From contig NZ_VLXZ01000003.1 of NCBI RefSeq assembly GCF_007293315.1, positions 248,001 through 312,000 on the forward strand: a DNA stretch of 64,000 nt, written 5' to 3'. A program made the position numbers and the translations under genes. A model generated the notes under the pieces. That model ran no database searches. It was not told the DNA's origin and saw only the letters and a list, made by a program, of their open reading frames with translations. Shown in pieces: positions 1 to 7,784 of this stretch. Numbering within the stretch: the first letter of the stretch is position 1; each line of letters starts with the position of its first letter. Source of the DNA: Alkalicoccobacillus porphyridii. GTDB lineage: Bacteria > Bacillota > Bacilli > Bacillales > Bacillaceae_D.

Positions 1-836
1 TCCAATCCATACCTTGATTTAGTCACCATATCAAACATGCCTTTAAACGCCTGGTTGTATTCAATCAGTCGGAGCTGAGCATCCAGGACTAATACACCAT
101 CATTAATGCTGTTAAAAATAGCTGCTTTTGCTACTGGCATCACTGAAAACATTCTTGAGGATTGAATCGCATACAAATATAAAATTGAGGTCAGCCAAAG
201 GACCATTGGAACAGGATCTACACCAGGAGGAGTCCAGCCCTGAAGATAAATAAACGCAGTGACCATTGGAATTAATTGCCCAAACATCAGGCTAATCATT
301 TGTGGCCAGTATACTGGTGCTGTCTCTTTCCAACGAAAAAGTAGTAAAAGAAAAGCAACAAACATACACGCAAATGTAAATGTTCCATAGATCCCATACC
401 ATATGCCGATTTCTAAATAAAGAAAAGGAGGTCCAAGGACAGGATCAATTTCAAACACCTTGTAGTGAAGATGGTGAAAATCATTGGTTGCCACCATAAA
501 AAAACTAATTACTGGAATAGCAAACAGAGCAACCAATGACTTCTTAGAGGTATTAATTCCAAGATACTTCATGATAAATAATAAGCCAAGCGGAGAAGCA
601 AACGGCAGTCCTATGTAAATCATAACCGTCAAGAATTTCATTTCTTCTAAGCTTGATCCCATTAACCCAAACGCTGATGCAAAACAATACACACTGATGG
701 TGAATGTATATACGATAAAATATAGAGCGATATTCGTATAGTGATGCCTTCTTAAAAACACATAGATACATAGAAAAAGGTTAAACACACCCGAAGTACA
801 GATCAATGCGATATACGCGGTTAAATTGGAAGTCAA
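1..836 (-). CDS. Membrane sensor protein, N-terminal 7TM + PAS (partial)
   Basis: Read on the minus strand from a TTG at 836 (preceded by GGCGGAGAG), the frame stays open to the window edge, so the C-terminal part is missing. About 210 residues form seven or more hydrophobic segments of the kind that open 7TM histidine kinases and some diguanylate cyclases. The last residues before the edge (SINDGVLVLDAQLRLIEYNQ) are the start of a PAS domain. The missing part is probably a histidine kinase or GGDEF output domain; the sequence here cannot decide. No ATG start is available near the N-terminus, so the TTG rests on the ribosome binding site and on the first membrane segment beginning directly after it. 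Confidence 0.8.
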   Translation of the reverse strand, partial: MTSNLTAYIALICTSGVFNLFLCIYVFLRRHHYTNIALYFIVYTFTISVYCFASAFGLMGSSLEEMKFLTVMIYIGLPFASPLGLLFIMKYLGINTSKKSLVALFAIPVISFFMVATNDFHHLHYKVFEIDPVLGPPFLYLEIGIWYGIYGTFTFACMFVAFLLLLFRWKETAPVYWPQMISLMFGQLIPMVTAFIYLQGWTPPGVDPVPMVLWLTSILYLYAIQSSRMFSVMPVAKAAIFNSINDGVLVLDAQLRLIEYNQAFKGMFDMVTKSRYGL

Positions 837-910
837 CTGGTTCTCTCCGCCTTTAGTCTGAATTTATAGTATAAATGTAGCATAAAAAAAGGTGTAGAGT
901 TACGTTCATT

Positions 911-1480
911 TTACGAACGAAATCCAGTTAGACCATAATTTGTGAAGTGATGAATGAGAGACGCCATTTCTGCCGTTGATTCCTGTCTTCCATTGCCTAA
1001 CCAGTTCTTAATCACTTCAATACTGCCACTTAGAATCAACAGTGGAATATAATCAGAAAGCTTTCCTCGCAGGTGATAATCATCTAACCATTTTTCCATG
1101 ATAATTTGTTGCGTTAACTTCATGACTCTTCTCTTAAATGCTGTCTCGCCATGCTCACTTAAAAGCACCTGACAGATCTCACTCTTTGTAGCCACATATT
1201 CAAGAATTTTCTCAGTCATCTGCAGCACTTCTTCTTCTTTTTTAAAATTATAGCTGTTTAAGGTAGCGGTCATATCCACTACAATTTCTTCACCCATTTT
1301 ATCTAACAAATCATAGGGATCCTTATAATGACTATAAAAGGTAGAGCGGTTCACATCGGCCAGCTCGCAAAGCTCTTTCACCGTTACAGATGAAATAGGC
1401 TTCTCCTTTAACAATTGAATTAACCCATCCTTGAGGACCATTTTTGTATATTGTTTTCGTCTATCTATTTTATTTGACAT
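911..1480 (-). CDS. TetR/AcrR family transcriptional regulator
   Basis: 189 residues, normal for the TetR family. The N-terminal helix-turn-helix lies at about residues 28-60 (VTVKELCELADVNRSTFYSH), followed by an all-helical ligand-binding and dimerisation part. The gene is divergent from the MMPL exporter that starts 150 bases away, the usual arrangement for a local repressor. The shared intergenic region holds inverted repeats of TGTTG/CAACA type, one of them over the exporter's -35 box. It therefore probably represses the exporter and itself. The inducer cannot be read from the sequence. Confidence 0.88.
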   Translation of the reverse strand: MSNKIDRRKQYTKMVLKDGLIQLLKEKPISSVTVKELCELADVNRSTFYSHYKDPYDLLDKMGEEIVVDMTATLNSYNFKKEEEVLQMTEKILEYVATKSEICQVLLSEHGETAFKRRVMKLTQQIIMEKWLDDYHLRGKLSDYIPLLILSGSIEVIKNWLGNGRQESTAEMASLIHHFTNYGLTGFRS

Positions 1481-1561
1481 GATATGTCACAACCTTTTAT
1501 CCATTTTATCCAACATATTCACAATAATTGTTGGTTAGCTAACACTTTTTAATCAACTGTT

Positions 1562-1592
1562 TGTTGTTTATCCAACACTGTGTCTTTATACT
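1562..1592 (+). promoter_or_regulatory. Promoter of the MMPL operon with overlapping inverted repeat
   Basis: TTGTTT (1564-1569), a 17-base spacer and TATACT (1587-1592) form a sigma-A type promoter. The inverted repeat TGTTG-N6-CAACA (1562-1577) covers the -35 box. A related sequence, TTATCCAACA, recurs at 1506-1515 and is answered by TGTTGG at 1529-1534. A 10-base perfect palindrome GTTAGCTAAC sits at 1534-1543. These are candidate operators for the divergent TetR protein; the assignment is inference. Confidence 0.5.
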
Positions 1593-1635
1593 ATTATGGG
1601 AAATCAACGAAAAGTCAATATAGGTGGGGAACATA

Positions 1636-3690
1636 TTGCTCATTCAAAAAATCATTCAATATAAACGGTCTGTCGTTTGGTCTTTTGCTGCGCTGACCAT
1701 TATTGCAGTTATCGCTCAATTTTTTGTATCCGTGAATTACAACATGGTGGATTATTTGCCGGACGAGGCACCTTCAGTTATTGGTCTAGAAGAGATGGAA
1801 TCTGAGTTTACCGCTTCCATTCCGAATACAAACGTTTTGATAAAAGACGTATCAGTTCAAGAAGCCTTGAATTATAAAGAAAGGCTCGCCAATATCGAGG
1901 GAGTAACAGATGTCACCTGGTTAGATGACGTCATGGACGTGCGAATTCCATTAGAGATGGCCGATGTCAGTATGATCGAATCATATTATAAGGACGGCCA
2001 TGCATTATTGTCGTTAACCATTGAATCGGAGGCTGAAGTAGCAGCGACAGACTCCATTTACCAACTTATAGGTGAAGAAAATGCCGTGTCAGGAGAGGCT
2101 GTAAACACAGCAACTTCTCAAAATATGACCAGTTCAGAGACGATATACGCTGCTGCACTTTTGGTCCCGATTATTATTATTATTCTGGTTGTCTCAACTA
2201 AATCATGGGTAGAGCCTATCTTCTTCTTAACAGCAATCGGCGTTTCCATACTCATTAATTTAGGAACAAACATTTTTCTAGGAGAAGTCTCCTATGTTAC
2301 ACAATCCGTTGCACCGATCTTGCAGCTAGCCGTCTCCTTGGATTATGCCGTCTTCCTGCTTCACAAATTCTCCGACGAGCTAAAGCTCGGGAAGAAGCCA
2401 GAGGATGCGATGGCTGTTGCTATGAAAGCCTCATTTCCGGTCATCTTTGTTAGTGCCCTTACAACCTTCTTTGGTTTTATGTCGTTAATGCTGATGGACT
2501 TTGGTGTAGGTGCAGATCTTGGGTTAAATCTGGTAAAAGGGATTGTCTTCAGCTTTATTTCAGTTGTGGTTTTCCTTCCTGCACTCACGCTTTACGGGTA
2601 TAAATGGATCGAAAAAACAGAGCACCGAAACCTTATTCCAAGTTTTGAAGGAGTAGGAGCCAAGATTCTGAAATGGCGTATCCCTGCTCTTGTTATTGTA
2701 TTTCTACTACTTGTTCCTAGCTTCCTTGCTCAAAGTAGTACCTCGTTCACATATGGACTCGGCGAGCTTCCTGAGGATACACGATCTGGTCAAGATATCA
2801 GAGAGATAGAAGAGACATTTGGACAGTCAACACCGATTGTATTGCTCGTACCAAATGATGATATTGCTAAGGAAGAACAGCTTGCGGTAGAGATTGAACA
2901 GTTGCCACATGTGGACTCAGTCATGTCCTATGCCACTGCTGTTGATCCTGCTATTCCGATTGATTATCTTGATGAGTCGATTGTCAGTGAATTTCAATCT
3001 GAGAACTATAGCCGCATGATTGTCATTACAAACGCTGGTGTAGAAGGCGATATCCCCTTCCAGCTCGTTGAGCAGACAAGGGAGCTAGCCTCCTCTTATT
3101 ATGGGGATCAAGCACATAGCTTAGGAGAGAGTGTCACTCTGTATGACATGAAGGACATTGTAAGCAAGGATAATCAATTTGTTAATATTATGACGGTCAT
3201 TACCATAGCGACCGTATTATTAATTACATTCCGCTCTGTGTCTATACCGATCATTCTACTCCTAACCATACAGGCGGCAGTTTGGATTAACTTATCCATC
3301 CCTTATTATACGAATGATTCGCTTGTTTTTGTTGGGTATTTAATTGTCAGTACCGTTCAATTAGCTGCCACCATTGATTACGGCATCCTATTAATGGAAA
3401 CGTATAAGCATCATCGGGAGAACATGCCCGCTTTTGAAGCAATGAAAAAAGCCTTAGACGAAAAACTATTTTCAATTATTATATCTGCGGCCATTTTATC
3501 AAGTGTTGGCTTTATACTCTGGTTTACCTCATCAAATCCAACGGTATCCTCGATTGGACTACTACTTGGAAGAGGGGCAGCGCTCGCGTTTATTCTTGTT
3601 ACCTTTTTCTTACCAGCATTATTACTTATTGGTGACAAACTGGTCAAAAAGACAACACTTAAATCAAATTTTTATGAGGAGGAAAAGTAA
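1636..3690 (+). CDS. MMPL/RND family membrane exporter
   Basis: About 684 residues with the MMPL layout: one membrane segment near the N-terminus, an extracytoplasmic domain (about residues 35-170), a block of five to six membrane segments, a second extracytoplasmic domain and a final block of membrane segments. The family moves lipids, hydrophobic drugs or peptides across the membrane using the proton gradient. An acidic pair of the D-Y-A-V type lies in the first membrane block (SLDYAVFLLHKFSDE) and is repeated in the second (ATIDYGILLMETYKHH). Start: a GTG at 1624 is in frame, but AGGTGGGG (1622-1629) sits at proper distance from TTG 1636, which I prefer. It abuts the next gene (TAA then TTG without gap), so the two are translationally linked. 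Confidence 0.88.
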   Translation: MLIQKIIQYKRSVVWSFAALTIIAVIAQFFVSVNYNMVDYLPDEAPSVIGLEEMESEFTASIPNTNVLIKDVSVQEALNYKERLANIEGVTDVTWLDDVMDVRIPLEMADVSMIESYYKDGHALLSLTIESEAEVAATDSIYQLIGEENAVSGEAVNTATSQNMTSSETIYAAALLVPIIIIILVVSTKSWVEPIFFLTAIGVSILINLGTNIFLGEVSYVTQSVAPILQLAVSLDYAVFLLHKFSDELKLGKKPEDAMAVAMKASFPVIFVSALTTFFGFMSLMLMDFGVGADLGLNLVKGIVFSFISVVVFLPALTLYGYKWIEKTEHRNLIPSFEGVGAKILKWRIPALVIVFLLLVPSFLAQSSTSFTYGLGELPEDTRSGQDIREIEETFGQSTPIVLLVPNDDIAKEEQLAVEIEQLPHVDSVMSYATAVDPAIPIDYLDESIVSEFQSENYSRMIVITNAGVEGDIPFQLVEQTRELASSYYGDQAHSLGESVTLYDMKDIVSKDNQFVNIMTVITIATVLLITFRSVSIPIILLLTIQAAVWINLSIPYYTNDSLVFVGYLIVSTVQLAATIDYGILLMETYKHHRENMPAFEAMKKALDEKLFSIIISAAILSSVGFILWFTSSNPTVSSIGLLLGRGAALAFILVTFFLPALLLIGDKLVKKTTLKSNFYEEEK

Positions 3691-5502
3691 TTGAAACGGA
3701 CTACAACCATTACACTCGCGACAGCTCTTGTTGCTCAGCCCTTTATATTTACTTCCACTGCCTTTGCCGAAGAACCAGCGGAGGGCACAGTCTCATCAAA
3801 GGATGAAGTGGTTTATGCAAACCTTCTTGCAAATGGATCTGTCGAGGAACTGTATATAGTTAACGCCTTAAGTATTACTGAAGAGGGTATCATTCGAGAC
3901 TACGGAGCCTATAACCAAGTAAAGAACTTAACCTCTCTATTTGACATTCAGCAACCGTCTGAAGACGAGGTTGAGCTCGAAGCTACAGAAGGCATGTTCT
4001 ACTACCAAGGGAATCTACCTGGTGACACGCCTCTTCCATGGGATTTTGAGATTAGCTACTCAATAGATGGACAAAAGATTCAGCCAGAGGAGCTCTTAGG
4101 ACAGGACGGTTCTTTTCAATTAGATATTGATGTAACTCAAAATCCAGAGGTGGACCCAGCTTTTTTTGAAAACTATCTACTTCAAATCTCAATCCCTTTG
4201 GACGGGGAACAGTTTTCACAAATTGAAGCGCCAGGGGCAACAATTGCTAATGCGGGACAAGATAAACAGCTTGCATTTACAGTCATGCCTGAAGAAGGCG
4301 GTTCATTTGAAGTCAATGCAGAGGTCAAAAACTTTGAAATGGATGGGATTGAAATTTCCGCTCTCCCTTCATCCTTCGCCATTGAATCACCTGATACTGA
4401 AGAGCTTACTGGTGAGTTTGATACGTTAACCGGAGCGATTTCTGACTTAAATGACGGTCTGGGTGAAGTGAAAAGTGGACTAGATGAATTGTCTTCAGGC
4501 TTAAGCCAACTTGAGGACGGCTCAAGCCAATATAAAAGTGGACTAAGTGAAACAGCCAATGCTGGTTCAGAGTTAGTGGCTGCTTCAAGCAGTATCCAAT
4601 CAGGGCTGCTAGAAATTAGTGAAGGTTTAAATGGAAGCGATATGGATATGGACATTGGGCTTGATGAAGGGTTATTTGATGCACTTAACCAATTTGCAGC
4701 TGGCATGTCAGAGCTCGCTGGTGGAGTAGATGAATTAAAGACAGGCTATGAGCAGGCCTATGGCGCACTCAAAGAATCGATTGATGACATTCCCTCACAT
4801 GAAATTAGCGAGGATGACATCCAACAGCTTTACATGGACAATCCAGAATCAGAAACAGTCCAGCAGCTTGTTGACACCTATGTTGCAGCTCAAACAGCTA
4901 AAGGCACATTTAATGCGGTAAAAGAAGCCTTTGATGCAGTCGGGCCTGCATTAGAGGAAATTAGTTCTTCCGCCTCTCAATTAGAGGAAGGCATGAACAC
5001 ATTCACCGCATCTGTGCAAGAGGCCTTTCAAGATCTTAATCCTGGTGAAGGCTTAGAGGAATTGAGTAGCGGGATTGCAGAGCTCGCCAGCCAATATGGA
5101 AGCTTCCATATTGGATTAACTGAGTATACAAACGGTGTTAGCCAGCTTTCTACAAGTTACAGTGAGCTCCACTCCGGTATTAGTGAGTCTGCGAATGGTT
5201 CGTCGCAATTATCTGGAGGCTTATCTGAAATACGTGGCGGAATGACAGAGCTTGAAACAGCCACTGGTGAAATTCCTGAACAAATGCAAAAAGAAATTGA
5301 TGAGATGATCTCCCAATATGATAAATCAGATTTTGAAGCCATCTCTTTTACGTCAGAAGAAAATAACGATGTCATAAATAATGTCCAATTTGTTATTCAA
5401 ACCGCAAGCATAACCTCGCCAGATGACAGCGAGGACGAAGTAGAGCAAGAGGAAGAACCAGGTATCTGGCAACGCTTTTTGCAGCTGTTTGGATGGAATT
5501 GA
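3691..5502 (+). CDS. Secreted heptad-repeat (xxxLxxG) protein, MMPL partner
   Basis: 603 residues beginning at TTG 3691 with GAGGAGG just upstream inside the previous gene. A signal peptide with a likely A-F-A cleavage site covers about residues 1-26. There is no lipobox and no clear C-terminal membrane anchor, which is unusual because many relatives (YhgE/Pip type) carry membrane segments. From about residue 245 the protein has long stretches of seven-residue repeats with L and G at fixed places (for example SGLSQLEDGSSQYKSGLSE), predicted to form a long coiled rod. The tail is strongly acidic and ends in GIWQRFLQLFGWN, a possible amphipathic membrane-binding helix. Gene order with the exporter suggests a periplasm-side or wall-spanning partner of the pump. 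Function is inferred. Confidence 0.75.
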   Translation: MKRTTTITLATALVAQPFIFTSTAFAEEPAEGTVSSKDEVVYANLLANGSVEELYIVNALSITEEGIIRDYGAYNQVKNLTSLFDIQQPSEDEVELEATEGMFYYQGNLPGDTPLPWDFEISYSIDGQKIQPEELLGQDGSFQLDIDVTQNPEVDPAFFENYLLQISIPLDGEQFSQIEAPGATIANAGQDKQLAFTVMPEEGGSFEVNAEVKNFEMDGIEISALPSSFAIESPDTEELTGEFDTLTGAISDLNDGLGEVKSGLDELSSGLSQLEDGSSQYKSGLSETANAGSELVAASSSIQSGLLEISEGLNGSDMDMDIGLDEGLFDALNQFAAGMSELAGGVDELKTGYEQAYGALKESIDDIPSHEISEDDIQQLYMDNPESETVQQLVDTYVAAQTAKGTFNAVKEAFDAVGPALEEISSSASQLEEGMNTFTASVQEAFQDLNPGEGLEELSSGIAELASQYGSFHIGLTEYTNGVSQLSTSYSELHSGISESANGSSQLSGGLSEIRGGMTELETATGEIPEQMQKEIDEMISQYDKSDFEAISFTSEENNDVINNVQFVIQTASITSPDDSEDEVEQEEEPGIWQRFLQLFGWN

Positions 5503-5510
5503 TACAATGA

Positions 5511-5538
5511 GACGAGCATACAAGTGCTCGTCTTTTTT
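5511..5538 (+). terminator. Rho-independent terminator after the MMPL operon
   Basis: Stem GACGAGCA / TGCTCGTC around a six-base loop, followed by six T residues, just after the stop at 5502. Confidence 0.85.
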
Positions 5539-5595
5539 GGGGGCTGTGAGTGTCGCACATGGCGCGGGCTGACGGTACAGGTTAGGTGGTCAGAT

Positions 5596-5790
5596 CTTGG
5601 TAAATTGGTGTTCTTCTTGGTGAGCAGGGAGTCACTCTTGGTAACAGGCTTAGGAGCTTGGTAACGATGTTCTATCTCTTAATATGGACCTTGTTTTTCT
5701 TGATAAAGGCATCTTACCCTTGATAACCCCTGGATTCTTCGTGATAAAGAGTATGTTTTTCTTGGAGAACTTCAAATTCATCTTGGTCAT
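5596..5790 (+). repeat. Phased CTTGGTA repeat run, array A (10 monomers)
   Basis: The 315-base gap between the converging genes holds ten degenerate copies of a core close to CTTGGTAAC or CTTGATAA. They start at 5596, 5616, 5637, 5657, 5678, 5699, 5719, 5740, 5761 and 5782. Steps are 20 or 21 bases, mean 186/9 = 20.67. The 11-12 bases between cores are unrelated except for a pyrimidine-rich end. No gene is supported here. The same core and spacing recur at 32.5, 47.7, 51.4 and 63.4 kb. Confidence 0.75.
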
Positions 5791-5817
5791 GCTCACGCCA
5801 CTAAGTCTCCGCCAAAA

Positions 5818-6279
5818 TTATTCATACTCTTTCCACTCCAATGCCCCTTCCTCTTCCAACTCCTCTATTACTTCTAGGAGTCTATTGTGATTTTGAACAC
5901 GATAAACTTCATGTCTAAATCCTATATATTCCTCGGCAACCTCCACATCTCCAGAATAATTTCCTCCTCTAATGTTTAAACGGTACAGCCAGTCCGCACC
6001 AACTCTCTCTCTCATTTTACGCAGCTCCATATCCGCTGGTTCATTCATCAAACGTTGCATGATATCCTCTTCCTCAATTTTCGCAATTGGATCGATTCCT
6101 AGGCCGTCGACGATGGTAACCTCCACCTCATTCACATCCCAGTCCTGATCCTCCACCACCTGCTCAAACATAACAATGCGCACATGGTCATAAACGTAGT
6201 ATCCAATCCTTCCTATAATAATAAGAATCAACGTAATTAAAAGAACTAATACTATAATGGCTAGCTTATAATTCTTCAT
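5818..6279 (-). CDS. Small membrane-anchored protein of unknown function
   Basis: 153 residues. The start is ATG 6279: the upstream in-frame TTG at 6294 must be rejected because its second and third codons form the AAGGAG ribosome binding site of the ATG. One hydrophobic segment (about residues 5-28) is followed by an acidic outer part rich in E and D, with a short coiled stretch at the C-terminus (LEVIEELEEEGALEW). I do not recognise the family. It converges with the heptad-repeat gene and is divergent from the lipoprotein at 6417. Confidence 0.7.
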   Translation of the reverse strand: MKNYKLAIIVLVLLITLILIIIGRIGYYVYDHVRIVMFEQVVEDQDWDVNEVEVTIVDGLGIDPIAKIEEEDIMQRLMNEPADMELRKMRERVGADWLYRLNIRGGNYSGDVEVAEEYIGFRHEVYRVQNHNRLLEVIEELEEEGALEWKEYE

Positions 6280-6416
6280 AAAAAACTCCTTCAAGGTGAA
6301 TTCCTGGGTGCATTTAGTAATAAATACCCTTTGTTATAAACTGATACTCCTGTATATTGGATAAATTGAAACGATTTCCAAATGAGATCGGGAAGTTTAT
6401 ACAAAAGGGTGATTAA

Positions 6417-7730
6417 ATGAGAACACAGAGAGTATACGCGATGCATGTTGTAAGTTTGATCATAATAACTATTGTACTTGTATCTTGCCAGCCTGAAGAT
6501 AGCACAAGCCTAGAAGTCGAGGATGTACCCGAGAACACTCAGCCTCCAGAGGTGGATGAAGAAGAAGCTGTATCAGAAGAACCTTTTGAGGAGGAGGAGC
6601 CAGAAGAAAATTCCTCACAAAAAGCAGAAGTGACAGACACTGTCCTTGATCATGACATCAAAACATTGGATGACTATGATGAAGATACCTTCCGCACGTT
6701 AAAGCAAGATTCTATGCAGCCGAGATTATTTTTAGGTAACGAGGAAGTCATTGGCGTTCAGCAACACTTAGGACTTTTTAAATACAATTTAACAGCTGAA
6801 GAAGAAATATGGAGAAATGAAGGTTTTATAGACGGTGAGCATGCTCAAATTGTTGATGAACTGCTGTACATCTATAAATCGAGCCAGCTTGTATCTATAG
6901 ATATTCATTCCGGAGAGGTTCATCAGACGTACCCTATTGAAAAACAATATGATACGAAACCCTATATTTTTGAAGATTACATTGTCTGGTTTGATCAAAA
7001 TGTCATGGAGGCATATGACATAGAGAGTGCCGAGCTGATTTGGGAGCATCCCTTTGGTCGAATAAATTCAGGACTTGCTGAAAGTGATGATGCGTTTTTT
7101 TATGAATCGGATATGAGTCTATATGCAATTGAAAAGGATACAGGCGATGTCATTTGGGAGGTAGAACGTCCTAATACAGTGACGGAAAGCTCTTCAAAAA
7201 CCAAGTACCCTTACGTTCATGAGGGCTCTGTTTTTGTACAGTCGTATAATCACCCTGACGATGAAGTTGTTCTTATAGAGGTTGATGCTTCAACAGGAGA
7301 AACATTAAATGAGGCTTCCTTTGAAAACTCATACATGTGGTATAGGCAGCCACTAATGACCGACGATGGACTTATGATTTCCACTGACGTTGAAGGAGAT
7401 GGAGACATTGTGTATATTGATTTTTCCATGGAGGAGAAATGGCGTTTTGATCATGCAGGTTGGACTTTAGTTGATTACCTTTATGATGATGGGATGTTTT
7501 ACATCATCGCTTCAAAAAGCGAACCTGGGGAAGTCACGATTGGTGATTATCACCTTATTGTATTAGACACGGAAACAGGTGAAGCAAAAGATGTCATCGA
7601 GATTGGAGACGGTCTTATGGATGATCAGCTATATACTCAAAATGGAAAAGTGTACATAATGATTCAACAAGGTGATATTCAAACGTTTATTTATGATTAT
7701 CAAGGTGATACCAATCGCCCTTTTGAATAA
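6417..7730 (+). CDS. PQQ-like beta-propeller lipoprotein
   Basis: 437 residues. The signal peptide ends in a lipobox (VLVSC, Cys about residue 22), so the protein should be a lipoprotein on the outer face of the membrane. An extremely acidic linker (about residues 25-70) is followed by repeated blades of the PQQ-like type, in which a tryptophan and an aspartate-rich turn recur (AELIWEHPFG, GDVIWEVERP, MEEKWRFDHAG). This is the fold of BamB-like and quinoprotein-like proteins, but nothing shows PQQ binding. Likely a scaffold or sensor domain. It stands alone, with its own terminator. Confidence 0.8.
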   Translation: MRTQRVYAMHVVSLIIITIVLVSCQPEDSTSLEVEDVPENTQPPEVDEEEAVSEEPFEEEEPEENSSQKAEVTDTVLDHDIKTLDDYDEDTFRTLKQDSMQPRLFLGNEEVIGVQQHLGLFKYNLTAEEEIWRNEGFIDGEHAQIVDELLYIYKSSQLVSIDIHSGEVHQTYPIEKQYDTKPYIFEDYIVWFDQNVMEAYDIESAELIWEHPFGRINSGLAESDDAFFYESDMSLYAIEKDTGDVIWEVERPNTVTESSSKTKYPYVHEGSVFVQSYNHPDDEVVLIEVDASTGETLNEASFENSYMWYRQPLMTDDGLMISTDVEGDGDIVYIDFSMEEKWRFDHAGWTLVDYLYDDGMFYIIASKSEPGEVTIGDYHLIVLDTETGEAKDVIEIGDGLMDDQLYTQNGKVYIMIQQGDIQTFIYDYQGDTNRPFE

Positions 7731-7743
7731 ACGTAATACTATT

Positions 7744-7779
7744 AAAAAACCGCCTCATCGTTCTCAAGGCGGTTTTTTA
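7744..7779. terminator. Bidirectional terminator
   Basis: Stem AAAAAACCGCC / GGCGGTTTTTT between the 3' ends of the lipoprotein gene and the PTS gene, with A and T runs on both sides so that it can serve both strands. Confidence 0.88.
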
Positions 7780-7784
7780 ATACT

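Noticed and set aside
553-771. 72-codon minus-strand frame
   Set aside because: Shadow within the 7TM sensor gene, which is read in another frame of the same strand.
4182-4706. 174-codon minus-strand frame inside the heptad-repeat gene
   Set aside because: Antisense shadow of a Ser/Leu/Gly-rich coding region; no ribosome binding site.
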